64,000 nt of DNA from Torymus aiolomorphi. Taxonomy: Eukaryota > Arthropoda > Insecta > Hymenoptera > Torymidae. The stretch spans positions 113,071,235 to 113,135,234 of the forward strand of contig CM070874.1 in NCBI GenBank assembly GCA_036365515.1, in the 5' to 3' direction. The translations under genes and the position numbers were made by a program. Below the pieces are notes generated by a model, which did no database searches, was not told the DNA's origin, and saw nothing but the letters and a program-made list of their open reading frames with translations. Below are positions 11,127-24,339 of this stretch, piece by piece. Within the stretch, counting starts at the first letter, position 1. Each line of letters starts with the position of its first letter.

Positions 11127-11846
11127 CACGGAGAGAAATTTTAGAGTAAAAATTACCAAGGTGCCTTGGTAGCGCATGGATAGACTGTCAAATGCCGTGA
11201 TATTCCCAAGTTTCTAATACAATTTATAAGTTTCCCAGGAAAAACTACCATAACCACTTAAAAAAAATACCAAATTATCGGAATAAAAATTACCAGACAC
11301 ACTGGTAAAAATTGAGATCTAGTCATTTTTACAAGGTAACCTAAGAATTTTTACTAAGAAAACTGATAAATTTTACCAAATAACCTGGTATTTGTGTATT
11401 CGCGCATGCGCACTGCGCATTATTGTGTTTCAGAAGATTGATACTAGAGGCGTGCGCGACGTTAAAATGAAAACAATACACATATTTTCAGTAAGTAATA
11501 ACGGTGATTCAAATAACTGTTGGTAACAGCTTCCGTGGCGTAGTCGGTAGAACGTCGGACTCTCAACCCAAAGATCGTCGGATCGAATCCCGCTTCCGTA
11601 AAAATTTTTTTTCAGTTTAATGTTTTTTCATCCTTGTTTCTGTTTCTATTTCTATATTAAAATACTATATATCCATCAATATGGATAAAAAAAGTTAATT
11701 TTTTTAATTTAAATTAACTAAAAAAAAATTTTACCAAGGCACTTTGGTAAAAAGTTTGAAATTGTCAGTCTGTCCATCCATTACCATAGAAACTGGTAAT
11801 TTTGTCTCGAATATTTGTAATTTTCACTACAAAATTTCTCTCCGTG
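11127..11846 (+). mobile_element. CACGGAGAG-family TIR element with tRNA-like insert
   Basis: CACGGAGAGAAATTTT at the left end is matched by AAAATTTCTCTCCGTG at the right end, enclosing 720 bp. Imperfect similarity continues inwards through repeated GTAAAAATTACC words and a shared AGACTG-CAAA block. CA follows the right end and precedes the left end; the sister copy is flanked by TA. The middle carries a tRNA-like segment (11529-11600). There is no transposase frame. It is nearly identical to the inverted copy at 56104-56821. Confidence 0.85.
11529..11600 (+). other. tRNA-like polymerase III cassette
   Basis: Box A TGGCGTAGTCGG (11536-11547) and box B GGATCGAATCC (11580-11590) both fit consensus, 32 bases apart, with an eight-T run at about 11606 as a possible terminator. 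The anticodon-loop region CTCTCAA recalls lysine tRNAs (CTCTTAA) but would read CTC. CTTCCGT occurs as a direct repeat at both ends instead of a paired acceptor stem, and the D and anticodon stems have mismatches. I take it as tRNA-derived, not a functional tRNA. Confidence 0.65.
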
Positions 11847-11859
11847 CAAGAAACTCCTA

Positions 11860-12700
11860 AGAACTTTATAATACCCATATAAGCAGTCGAACGAAAAGCT
11901 TTCATGTGTATATATTATACGCTTATATAAACAACACGACTCGGCGTCTCATCAGAACTGTTTCATTAATCCCCCAAACCTCATCAATTCCACGCACAAA
12001 AGCCGCTAACCATCTGCGATAACGCTATCAGATCGTACCTCAAATGCATTAGTCCTCCCCGCGTTCCCCGCTCTAAATAAACACTCGAGACACCTCCTTC
12101 AGAAAACCGGCGGCGACAGCCTATACTACCACTGCCGCCATGAGCGCGACACGAAAAAAATCACCTCCAGGACATTTTCTCCCTCTATCTTCGCCGCGCC
12201 TTATCTCTTCCTCCCGCGAGCGCGTCTCGGTGTCATAATACGCTGCGCGAACTCCGACCTAATGGAGTTTGCATGTAAGAGTGAGACACTCGAGGCTAGA
12301 AAAGGTGGCTGCTGCTGCTGCCGGGTGAATGGCTCGAGTCGAGATGCACACGTGTGTATGTGTGCGAGCGTTGAAGGAGACGGCGGGGAATTTCCAATGG
12401 CTGAAACAATGCAGGAATGCCGTATGCGCGAGCTAAGTAAGATGAGGTCGCTGCCGATATAGCGTGCGCCTAGAATGCGGACAGGAGGAGGAGAAAAAAT
12501 ATGCGCTCAGGTTGCGCGCGCGGGAGTGTCATTGAGGGGGAGACAATCCAATAACTCGGATGGCTGCGATGTGGTTTTGCAACTATATACCTGCGTAGGG
12601 GATGCGCGATTGTATCGCGTCGTAGTTCACCGGTGCTGCGGGATTGTTGAAATTATATATAGCGCGCATGGCTTTGATGTCGATGTTTATTACTATTGCG
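11860..12700. other. Compositional block 10
   Basis: Line 11941-12000 has 21 C and 6 G; line 12481-12540 has 26 G and 9 C. The core at 12200-12260 is CpG-rich. A short CTG run (12309-12321) lies on the right side. No gene is seen. Confidence 0.6.
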
Positions 12701-12779
12701 ACTTTGCGATATTACAGGTTTTCCTTGTACTGTCAAAACGAGAAGATACTGTAAAAATCTCGAATCGTAAACTACAAAG

Positions 12780-12964
12780 CTAACGCGAGAAGAACCTTCG
12801 GTATAAAATAATCATTCTCCCGTTGTTTTTCAATAACTACCCTCCCATTCTCCAAATTTCATTGGCCATTACGCTCTTCTTCTTCTCCGTCTCCTCCTCA
12901 ACTATCGATCCCCTACCTCTCCTTCCGACCTTCCCCAACCTTCATATCTCCATTCCGTAACTGC

Positions 12965-13057
<93 letters not shown>

Positions 13058-13620
13058 CTAGAGACGAAGAAAAAAAGCCTGACACACAAAAAGGCGCGAC
13101 GAACAAAAGAAACGGGACGAAGAATGCGGAAAGACGGGGGGGGGGGATGCTGCAGCCTCCTCTCTCTCTTTCTTGAATGATAAATCATTGCGCTAACACG
13201 CGGGCGTCGGTAAAAAGGCAGGGAGAGGCCACAGGTACCCGCTCGTTAATCCTCCTCCGCCGGGCTTTTCCCTCCTTCGTTTTCACGCGAGAGAGAAAGA
13301 GACGACGATGTTTTCATGCGTCCCTTTTTTTCGTCGCCCGTGTCCCCGTTGCGTCATATCGCGCGCTCGTGCGGGGAGCTTTGTGTTGCGTTGTGTTGTC
13401 TCAGCCCGTCGTTTTATTTGACTTGTACTATATGTGTCTCTATATATATACGTGGGACGTACGCCGCGTCGTATGAGGCCGTGACGGAAATCTTAAGTCC
13501 GCGGGGATGTCGGTGACAGTGGCATTAAAACGGTAATAAAACGAAAGGTTCCCAGGTGCGCGGTTGATGCTTTGAATTTCGAAGTAAAGTCTTATAAAGT
13601 TTTGTAAAAGTGTGTACAGT
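12780..13620. other. Compositional block 11
   Basis: Line 12841-12900 has 25 C and 4 G. The right flank is milder (13501-13560: 21 G, 10 C). The long CT microsatellite lies in the left half and an 11-G run ends near 13146. The core at 13250-13370 is CpG-rich. Confidence 0.55.
12967..13055 (+). repeat. (CT)n microsatellite
   Basis: About 89 bp of uninterrupted CT. On the - strand it reads Arg-Glu repeats, giving a false open frame. It sits in the C-rich half of its block. Confidence 0.95.
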
Positions 13621-13719
13621 GTATGTTCTAAAATTACAAATTAAAAAGATATTTTTGCATTAAGGTTTTTTTTTTTGTAGCAAACAAGTTCGTTTTATTG
13701 CTTTTTTAAAAATTGACAA

Positions 13720-14860
<1,141 letters not shown>

Positions 14861-14869
14861 GTGTTTCAA

Positions 14870-16168
14870 TTTCAGAAAAGAGTTTTAATATTGTGTAGTA
14901 CTGTATTTAAGATGAATTTTTTTCTGTTGCAAGATTTTGAGGTAGATTAGATTAGAAGCCTAATATAATGATATTCCAAACATTGATCTTTATTCAAAGT
15001 GTCTGCCTTTCTCAAGATATTTATAAGTTATAAATGTAGCGCTAGTAATGTTATTACTTACACGATAATTTCCAAGAGGTACAATATTATGAATATTCCA
15101 CAAATCCAAGATTTACATTTCAATTTCATTATAATGGAGTGAAATGTAGGTTATAAGCCGCAGATGACAGGCTCAGTTGAGTTGTCAAAGTCTATTTAAA
15201 ACTTTTGGAGGAAAGATTTCGTGTTTAACATTCCGCTGTGAACTTGTGCAGTTGGAATAACACCTACTCGTTCGTTAAAGAGACGAAACTCTGTTATCAG
15301 TCGGCTGAAAGAGCGTACCCGAAACCTTTATATAATGAAAGCCAAATAGATGCCTGCGTGCTGCGTTTCTCGTGATCTCTGCAAAGTCATCCAAGTCCGC
15401 TGATTTTATATGCGGTTCGAAATTACGAACATTTCTGACGAAAGCCTCTGGCGTATCATAACATCGACGAAAAATATGATAAAGGAAACTAAACAGCACT
15501 TTATTAAAAAAAAAAAACAAGTGTATTTAAATTTTGTTAGAATGACAATTTAACGCAATGGAAGGAGTGACAGAGAGAAAAGAAGTTTCTCAAATGTTGT
15601 GTAATATCGTAAGAATTATGTAGCCACTAAAATATCTAGAAGTGGCATTTTATCACCCACGCATAACAAACTATTTTGTTTTCGACACGCGGATAAAAAT
15701 CAAGCTTGCCAAAAAGTTTACACGTTCCTCGGATTTTCGGCTACGGCGGTGGCGCCGTACGTACAGCAATCAGAAAATTTACGATTGAAAGCTGCGCTCG
15801 TTGGGTATTTTTACAGGCGGGTGCACCTATCAAAATATTTCCCCACGTGACGTGCTAACTGATACGGCTGTAACGCTCGCAATTTAGTTGTCGCAGAGCG
15901 CGTATTTGATTTGTGTGTTATATTTGACTATCGATAATTTTCGACTAGAGCAGGAGAGCGAGAGTTGGCGGCTTATCGCCAATACGGCGTATTTGCTGCT
16001 CACATACTGAGAAATCGCGTCATGTGGTATTTGTCGAGCTTTTTGTTAAACTATATATATTTAACCATTGAGTTTTGCTTTATATTTTTCAGTAAATACG
16101 GAATGTTTACATATTTATCTATTACCTGGAATCTGTAAAAGTGGTGTTTATTGTTATGAATGTTTGAA
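14870..16168. other. Region without the block pattern
   Basis: This 1.3-kb AT-rich stretch shows no C-to-G skew change, long microsatellite or inverted repeat. It holds one short open frame of ordinary amino-acid composition (15275-15520, - strand). It could be an old insertion or a decayed exon region. Confidence 0.4.
15275..15520 (-). CDS. Unrecognised short open frame, possible exon fragment
   Basis: The frame gives 81 residues. The first dozen are hydrophobic and come from a T-run, so the start is not credible. The rest (about residues 17-78) has a mixed, protein-like composition with charged helical stretches such as DLDDFAEITRNAARR. I recognise no family. On the - strand, T-rich DNA ending in TTTAG or CCAG lies just upstream and could supply a splice acceptor. 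It stands out because every other frame here is low-complexity. It may still be chance. Confidence 0.12.
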   Translation of the reverse strand: MFFFFNKVLFSFLYHIFRRCYDTPEAFVRNVRNFEPHIKSADLDDFAEITRNAARRHLFGFHYIKVSGTLFQPTDNRVSSL

Positions 16169-17338
16169 CCCTTATAAAAATATCCTATAGAAAATCCTGT
16201 AGGAAATGCTATAGAAAATCCTGTGTAGGCATTCCGTAGAAATCCTATAGGAATCCTATAGGATACTCTATAGGCAGTCCTGTATGAAATTCTATATAGG
16301 AAGCTCTATAGGAAATCCTATGTGAATTTCGCGCTTTTCCTGTAGGAAATCCTACAGGAAATCCTATAGGAAATTCTGTAGGAAAAACTGCAGACAATTT
16401 TACATGGAAAATCCTGCAGGGAATTCTGGAGTATTTTCGTGAAAACAGTTTATAGAGGTTTAGCATCTTATTTAGCGTTGTAACATCGCACAGCAAAATC
16501 AGTGGCAAACAGTCCTAGGTAAGGAGTTGCACCTAGGGACTGCCGTGCACGACTGCCGGCGCTTACCGATTAAGCCCAATGAGCTCAGATATCAAAATCA
16601 AGGTAATCCTTGTCACATTGACTCTCCGTAAAGTCGTTCAAACGGTTGAATCTCATGGCTTTACATACCCTCGCGGTTCCAATGTGTTTATGAGAGTCCC
16701 GACTGCTGCGCCCCATAGAGGCATAGCAGCGAACATACATAAACGAGGCTCTGGAGAAGCAAGCTTCTACCGCATGCCGCAGCGCAGCGCAGCAGTCGGG
16801 ACTCTCATAAACACATTGGAACCGCGAGGGTATGTAAAGCCATGAGATTCAACCGTTTGAACGACTTTACGGAGAGTCAATGTGACAAGGATTACCTTGA
16901 TTTTGATATCTGAGCTCATTGGGCTTAATCGGTAAGCGCCGGCAGTCGTACACGGCAGTCCCTAGGTGCAACTCCTTACCTAGGACTGTTTGCCACTGAT
17001 TTTGCTGTGCGATGTTACAGCGCTAAATAAGATGCTAAACCTCTTAAACTGTTTTCACGAAAATACTCCAGAATTCCCTGCAGGATTTTCCATGTAAAAT
17101 TGTCTGCAGTTTTTCCTACAGAATTACCTACAGAATTTCCTATAGGATTTCCTATAGGATTTCCTACAGGAAAAGCGCGAAATTCACATAGGATTTCCTA
17201 TAGAACTTCCTATATAGAATTTCATATAGGACTGCCTATAGAGTATCCTATAGGATTCCTATAGGATTTCTACGGAATGCCTACAGGATTTTCTATAGCA
17301 TTTCCTACAGGATTTTCTATAAGATATTTTTATAAGGG
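16169..17338. mobile_element. 1.17-kb near-perfect hairpin with palindromic subrepeats
   Basis: Arms of about 540-550 bp (16169-16710 and 16788-17338) are inverted copies with only scattered differences; the loop is about 77 bp. The outer 250 bp of each arm is packed with AGGAAATCCTATAGG-type words, themselves short palindromes. The inner part of each arm is ordinary mixed sequence, including a GAGCTCAGATATC block. The left end begins CCCTTATAAAAATATC and the right end is its complement. There is no transposase frame. Read-through from either strand would give long double-stranded RNA. Confidence 0.85.
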
Positions 17339-17459
17339 AAATATTTCATAGTCATTTCAAAGATTTCTAAATTTATGAAAATTTAACTTTTCTGATATTG
17401 TATTTACTTAGAAACTCTTTCATCAGTTAATACATTTTCTACACGAATTTCTTTCAACG

Positions 17460-18080
17460 CTTAAAAAGAAATAAAAGTTATTTATCTACACCAAAAGATT
17501 AAACCTATTGAATCGCTCCAACGTCAACAATCCAAACACATGCACAGAGGATCTCTCGGCTCCTTTCTCCTCACCATCATCGACAACGCAATTCCTTGTA
17601 CTCTCTTCTGATGTATCACACTTTCCACCTCTACACACTCGTCCCTCCGCACAACCCTATCGGTCACTCTCTTCCTCTCTTTCAACACGCGCGACGCCAT
17701 TAGCAATGATCGAGCGCAAACATATACGTGCGGCGGAAAATAGCTGTGCTCCTCGAGTGTGCGCATGCAGGAAAGGAAGTGGGCACACGCACGCTGGCAA
17801 GTCATCGCGACGTGACGCAACGAGTGTGTAGACTGTACGTGTTTGCGCGAGGAGATAGGTCCTTCGGAAAGTCATCGCGCAGGTGCAGAGGAGGAGAAGA
17901 AGAGTTGAAAGCGCGTGCGCCAGAGGTTAAGTGAAAACGTGTCATGTAAATAACGGGTCGTGAGGTATTGCGCGCGGATGCTTAGCGGCTGAGGGCGCGA
18001 TTCGAGGTACAAAGGAGGAGAAGGAGAAGGATTGTTAAAGGCGCTGAGGAATGATGATTAAATGTTGGACAAGTGTCGGA
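17460..18080. other. Compositional block 13
   Basis: Line 17521-17580 has 22 C and 7 G; line 17881-17940 has 24 G and 7 C. The core at 17690-17780 holds CGCGCGACG and CGAGCGC words. The open frames on both strands have no domain signature. Confidence 0.6.
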
Positions 18081-18239
18081 CATAATTCTAAAGGAAATTT
18101 TTGAATTTAAAGTATGTATATTATTGTAGCTGTATTAGATAAGGTATTTGTGGTACTGAATTCATTTGCATAATCTGGAACGCAGGTGATAACCTCTACA
18201 ATCTCTACAAGCAATATATTATTACCGCGATAACTTATA

Positions 18240-20030
18240 TAAACAATCCAAAACGTTTGATGCATAACTTTCTAAATTCGTACAACACACGCAGTATCAG
18301 ATACAGAGAGACGATACAGGCGCTAAAGCTCCAAAATGCAGCACGTTATAGATGATAAACTCGACCCATAAAAAATTATTTACGCTCGCGCGAGTGCGCG
18401 TGCACTTGATATAATATAGAGCGACTCCTCCGTACTTTTCGAGAACGGCCTTGTATATCATTTTTCTATCCGCGTGGAAGGAGTTAGGATCTCTTTTTTC
18501 TCCACTCGCGCACGGCTGTCATTTTATTTACGACACCGTAAATATCGAGCCGCTTGATTGCATGACGCTAACGCGCCGAATGTTTGCCTCCCCCTCCCTC
18601 GCCTGATAAGATATATGCGCGCAAGACGAGTCTCGTGCCGGTATGTATATAGGTATATGCATACGTACATACCTGAGGGATTCTCGAATTTTTCATGCAT
18701 AAAAATATCCAAAAATAACGGCGGCTATTCGAATGATAGCTCGAAATTGCAGCGCTTATATTTTTGGCACTTTTTTCGCGCGCAAGCGGCTGTCTAACGT
18801 AACGTTACATCCGCGCGCCGAAATAAAGGGACGGGGGTTATGTTCGCGTGGAGTCGGGCTTTTGCTCCCCCTCTAAATTGGAAATGTAAAAATATCCTTG
18901 TGAAAGAGGCGCGCGCGCAAGCGGCTGGCGCTGATAATTTAAATTGGTCCGCCTATCTCGTACGAGTGCACTGCGAAAATGCGAATGTAAAAAGCCTGGT
19001 GGTATATATAGATAAAAAAGAAACGACAGAACGCGCGGTTTAAATTTCAAAAATCGCTCGCGCTCTTAATAACTTTTGTCAAAAACAAAGGTATGAAAAA
19101 AAGAAAGAGTGGCGGTGTAGACGATTGTTCCGCACGCGGTGTGGGTAACCCAGATACGGGGAAATATGAATTTTCACTTTCCAGCGGGCCGCGGCCTAAG
19201 GAATCCTTTATTCCTAGATGAAAATCGAGGAAAACGGTACACACACGTACGCGTACGCATATGTATGTACACGCGAGCGCGCCCTTCCGAAAGAGAGTCG
19301 AAAAACGGGGCCACGGAATTGCTTTTCCACCTCGGGACTCGGTATTATTTTTTCCTCTCACTCTTTCTCCTCGCCTTTCCTGTTGACTATCCCGCCGTTT
19401 CGCTTCCTATTTTCCCTCGGCCCTCTATGAGGCTCCAGCGCGCGGGGGAGCAAATATTAAGGCGGCGCATAAACAAAAAAGCCCGGCGTGCGTCCTCCTT
19501 CCAGAGCGAGCGCTTGATTTGCTGCTATGCGCGCGCTCTCGCTAAATATTTAGCGTGCGCAAATCGCCCCGAGTTGTCTAGCGCGTCGACGACTTGCGCG
19601 AGGTTTGCTTGGCCCTGTTTCGTATTGACAAAACTCGACGAGAGGAATTAGAGTAATTTTATTCTTCCCTGATTGGGAGTTTAAATATTGAAATTGTGTG
19701 TTTGTCGGGGCGATGGAGAAATTAGGAGCGTAAGAGACTTAGAGACGTACGTATACTCAGTTCGCTCTGATTTCGAAGATATAATTTAATTTGCGAGGAG
19801 ATGAAAAGCGAGCGTGCGCGGGCGTTTAGATATCGCGATGACGAGAAATTTTTAATCACGTTTGAGTAATTATGTGAATTTGCCAAAGGAAGCATTTTTT
19901 TCGTTGGTGCGCGTAGTTTATATGGGTGACGTGTTGGTTTTGCGAATAGGCGCGAAGTGGTGTCAATTGAGTACTGGGTCCGAGTCTGTCAAGTCTTATA
20001 CGTAAAATGATGCAAGTTGAGTAGAGACGC
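18240..20030. other. Long mixed CpG-rich segment
   Basis: This may be one wide block or two merged ones. C-leaning DNA lies at 18250-18600, CpG-rich DNA with many GCGCGC words at 18760-19640, and G/T-rich DNA at 19660-20030. The open frame at 19139-19651 is 170 residues but low in family features, and the opposite strand is open too. I do not call it a gene. Confidence 0.4.
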
Positions 20031-20155
20031 ACTTGTTTTAATAATTTAGAGTTATTATCAAGAAGAGTCTTTATTTTCGAAAATATTTTCAGTCAACAGT
20101 TAACATTGTTATCTGTATACCTTGGCAAAAAACGTTTGACCTATAGTTGAGCAAA

Positions 20156-20910
20156 AATTCTGTGGCTTCCAGGAATAACGACTTAACTGACTTTTTGTTA
20201 AAATTGAGTTAGCACCGGAATTTATACCTTCTAACTACCCTTTTTCATGTAGAGTTGGTCCGGAAATCTGAAACGCGTTCAAAGAGCAAATATCAGCTAA
20301 GTGCATAACTACTTAACTGCACCTGTGCCCGGAAAACCACTTAACTGAATATTTATATTTAATTAAAAGCACCGTTTTGAAGTTAATACTATACAATAAA
20401 TAGATTATGACATACCTATTTTTATAGCAACAGAGATCAAAGGCAATAAATAATAGAAGGTAACACAACAGCTTTGATTGCCGGGCGATGGGGCGAGTGT
20501 GCATAAACAGTAACCGAGTAACGTTGACTTCACGCATATTCCGTTGGGAGGCGCATGCGTGGGAATGAATATTTAAAAAAGAATTCGTATTCTATGTTTT
20601 AAGTGTAGAAATAACTATGTTATTTATCTTATTTTGAACAATTTCCCTAAACCACTTAACTGCACAGTTACCGGAATAACAACTTAACTGCATTGTTTTG
20701 TTTGTTTATATAAAGAACAAAAATGTATTCTAGCAGCTGATAGTGGGGTTCGAAAGATATTCGATACCTTTGTAAATGTCTACATTGTTATGACTCATCT
20801 CGCGTATTTCGATCTTACATGTGACGAGTCATGACAAAAATTTTAAAACGGCGATTTCTCGAAAACACGTAAAAGTCAGTTAAGTCGTTATTCCTGGAAG
20901 CCACAGAATT
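20156..20910. mobile_element. TIR element with ACTTAACTG internal repeats
   Basis: The first and last 40 bp are exact inverted copies: AATTCTGTGGCTTCC inwards at the left, GGAAGCCACAGAATT outwards at the right. AATT at both edges may be a 4-bp target duplication. Inside, the word ACTTAACTG recurs at about 20170, 20310, 20338, 20653 and 20682, usually after CCGGAATAAC or a close variant. No transposase frame is seen. It is a short non-autonomous DNA element of a family I cannot name. Confidence 0.85.
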
Positions 20911-21940
20911 AAATAACGGATAAATTTTCACGCTTAATTATATCAAATAATCCATCAGTTTTTTGGGTAAAAAGTGAAAGCGATGAGTTAATAAAGCGTA
21001 ATATTCCCCATTGTAACTATACGAAAACCACACGATATTACACCGAATAAAATTGATTTACACGGAATTCTATTTTTCAAGAACTTTTACGACGTCGGAG
21101 AGAAGCCGCTATTAAACAAAAATAATCAAATTACGAGAGTACTTTTAGTGAGTAACGAGCGGCGAGCGAGCGAGCAAGAGAGTGTAATCTTTATGAAGTT
21201 ATGTTTAATTAAATGAAAACGTCGTTATAATGTAGCCGCCCTCCCCTCCATAAAAAGTCGGGGTGGTGAGGGTAGGAAGGGGGGCGCGCGTCGGTTATAT
21301 TACAGAAGTACGAATTCTTCATTTGGACGTCGGTTGTGCTGTGCGCCCGCGGTAATATTGTGTAAACTAATGAAAAATTTTAATTAATGAAAGAAAGCCT
21401 CAGCCGACGTCGTTAGTTAATTAGAAAGCTTAATAATCCTAGTAATTTCCAAGGAGTCCGCAGGAATGATGCGTTATACTTCTTCAGCGAGAGAGCGGGG
21501 GTAGAAAACAAGTGCTATTTGGTAATTAATTTCCGTTTCTGATGTAATTTTACACACCGAAGTACCTACCTCACCGCGTCGTAGAGTAAGACATTTATTA
21601 CGCGCTTTGCTTCTTTCGCCGTTTCTGACTAATAAACTGGAAGTTAGTTAATTTTATGAAAAGGTTGGTTACCTCGCTCGGCAGAGTTTTGTGAATTTTC
21701 AAAAAGTGTGTCACGCGATATAAAATGGTCCTTTATATATGTATTTTAAAGGCGAATGATTGCAGAAGTCTAAGTTGATATTCGAATGGCGAAATAATTT
21801 AAAACTTTTAATAAGGTTTTCATCGCACGCGTCACAAAGAATATTCAATTCAAAGCACTGACGCTGTTGATATATATTATATACATATTAACTCTTTACT
21901 ATATCTCTTATCGAATATAAAATATACTAATAAATATTTT
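20911..21940. other. AT-rich stretch with a weak G-rich segment
   Basis: Mostly AT-rich with no repeats. A GCGAGCGAGC run lies near 21162, a CCCTCCCC/GGGGTGG segment near 21240-21290, and several TTAATTAA/TAATGA words at 21360-21440. I see no gene. Confidence 0.4.
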
Positions 21941-22303
21941 CATCGGGCATCCTAACAATGAAACATATATTACTCATCCTACAAAATAATATTTTTTCAA
22001 ACCATCCCTCACTAATTAAACATGACCCACATATAGAGCCACGCTAAAAAACGTATATTTTCACCAGCAACATTTTAAAATCCGCGCGCGTTCCGTAAAC
22101 GCGACTCCTTACCCCAATTTCGCGTGTTCCCCCCGTCATCGTCGCGATAATCGTCCCCGAAACCACTCTCTTTTCCCCCTCCCACTCACGCGATCGTTTA
22201 CGCGCAATTTTTCTAGGCGCAATTTCTCCCCTTTAATCTCGCGACGCAAAGCGCACGCGCGCGCCTCTCGAGCCGCTCTTTTATTTTCATCGCTTTTTTT
22301 CCT

Positions 22304-22304
<1 letters not shown>

Positions 22305-22342
<38 letters not shown>
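22305..22342 (+). repeat. (GA)n microsatellite
   Basis: About 38 bp of GA. It faces a CT tract 88 bp downstream, so the two could pair as an imperfect hairpin. Confidence 0.9.
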
Positions 22343-22344
<2 letters not shown>

Positions 22345-22429
22345 TCGATGCAAATGCCGCGCGTATGTGCAGCGACGGCAAGGTAATCTCGTGGTTATTG
22401 CTTTGAAGTCGCTCGACTTGGCTTCCTTC

Positions 22430-22430
<1 letters not shown>

Positions 22431-22482
<52 letters not shown>
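22431..22482 (+). repeat. (CT)n microsatellite
   Basis: About 52 bp of CT, complementary to the GA tract at 22305-22342. Reverse-strand frames through it read Arg-Glu repeats. Confidence 0.95.
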
Positions 22483-22484
<2 letters not shown>

Positions 22485-22999
22485 TTTGTATGGGTCTGGC
22501 TGTTTTCGTTTTTGATAAACAAGCGTTGAAATAGCTTCTGCACCGAGCGAGAGAGAAAAATCGACAGCACTCCGCGTGAGCGTGCGGGTGATTAGTGAAA
22601 AAGGGTCTACGGGGGTGGAGAGGGCGTGTATGGTGTATAGTGTGTACACTTTTGGAAGTATGAAAAATAGGGCGCGGGGGAACGGTTATAAGGATGGATG
22701 CGAGACGCGCGTTCAATTTATTTTTGGCCTGTAATTTAGAGCGAGAGGAGGGAAAAGGTATTCGCGGTATTCGTAATGAGACTTAGAAAGTTCGTGATGA
22801 ATACTTCGGGTCGTGGAGTGTTTTCCCCTCGTATTGCAAAGTTTAATAATGCGATTAGCGGGTATGTAATGTATGGAAATGCATTTGTTTTTCCCTGTCG
22901 TGGTTGGTAAACGAATATCCATTAATTTCAGTGGAAAAATGAATTGGATATATTTTGGGGTATCATATGTTTTTGTTTGGAACAATGTAAATGACAATG

Positions 23000-24330
23000 A
23001 ATCTTCTGTTATGTGAATATTTATAGGAAAATGAGAAACATAATATTCAATAGTAAAAAGCAGACAAACGAACCGAAAAAATAAAACTTTTGTATAAACA
23101 TGCTATATATCCCGAATATCAAGATCGTATTCATGAAATAATATTTACAAGTTTATCTTTCAGACTCGTATACACGTGGGCATTTGCGCGTATGCAATAA
23201 TCCGGGCTATTTACTTTTTGAACAGCGCAAATTTGAACAAAAAATCCGCGTGTGCGCACAAGTCATGCATTTTTGCATTAAAATTGATTCGTCAACACGC
23301 GCAGCACGAGCAAACAGCCAAACAGTTTTCGTGCAGCCGGGCTAAATATCGAATTGAATTCGCTCTCTCTCTCTCTCTCTCTACGAAAAATAAGAAATTT
23401 ACGTAAAACAAAAACTCGCACGGAAGCCCTAGAAGAGCTTATTAATAAATTGTTTGCTACCGACGGCGATGTAAATTACGCCCTTCGAGGAAAAAGATCG
23501 AGGCAAAGACAACAGCTACGACGACGACGACAACGACGAAGAAGGAGGAGAAAAAAAGCACGGCGAAATTTATGAAAAGACGGATCGGCAAGCAAGTACA
23601 CAACAGCTCTCTCGCAAAGAGAACGGAGGGAGAGAGAGAGAGAGAGAAGAAAGAACGAAGTAGACGAAACACTTTGCGGGCACAAAAAGGCGCGCAAAGA
23701 CCCTTACGCCTCCTACCACGCGAATTCAATTCTCTCTCTCTGCACCCTCTCGACGCGGAAATGCATTTCGCGCGAGCGCTTTGACTCCTGCGCTTACCCT
23801 CTCCTTATTAAGAAAACAAATTGTGCGTTTTAGGACGGAGCGCGAGCGAGCGAGCACACGACAACAGCAGCACAGGACGCGCGAGTGCTTTATATGCGAG
23901 AGAGGCAAAAGTCCGCGCGAGATCAAAGACGTCCCCGGGGGAAAATGATTTTTCGGCGAGAGTGCGCGCGCCACTTGCATCGGAAGTTTTGAGAAAAGAC
24001 GCCGGGAGGGGATTGACGGTTAATGGAGAGTGAGAAAGAGTACACGCGCGGCAGTTTCGGCAAGGGGACGACGACGACGTGCGTTTCCTTTATGCCCGCT
24101 CGCGTGGAGGATCGATCGGGCTTTGAGAGAATGCGCCGCCGCGCTCCTGCTTTTGTTTTCGCGGTGTTGGGGGAGATTGGAAGCATGTGTGCTCGCACGC
24201 TTTTTTGATCTTTAGCGTAATAGAGTTTTCGCAAAGGGGTTGAGAAGGACGCAAGTGTGCGCTGGGTTGTTGTGGTGTATTGTATAGGGGTGGTTGGTTT
24301 CTTAAAATGTATTATGTTTTTAATTATAAT
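23000..24330. other. Compositional block 15
   Basis: The left part is only mildly C-rich. A CpG and CGA-triplet-rich core runs from 23500 to 24000, and the right flank (24010-24310) is G-rich. A CGACGACGA run near 23518-23550 gives Arg-rich frames with no family match. Confidence 0.45.
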
Positions 24331-24339
24331 ACAGACTTT

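Larger units (their letters stand above)
21950..22900. other. Compositional block 14
   Basis: Line 22141-22200 has 25 C and 8 G; line 22621-22680 has 24 G and 5 C. The core contains a GA tract on the left and a CT tract on the right, the reverse of the usual arrangement. Confidence 0.6.

Noticed and set aside
11529..11600. Functional tRNA gene (lysine-like)
   Set aside because: The acceptor ends are direct repeats, not complementary, and the D and anticodon stems have mismatches.
16169..17338. CRISPR-like array from the repeated CCTATAGG words
   Set aside because: The words are short palindromes with irregular spacing inside a hairpin in eukaryotic DNA; there are no uniform repeats and spacers.
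18655..18690. - strand CAG|GTATGT splice site
   Set aside because: The donor is acceptable but the upstream tract is purine-containing and lacks a clear branch site.
19139..19651. 170-residue + strand frame
   Set aside because: Both strands are open in CpG-rich DNA and the protein has no recognisable motif.
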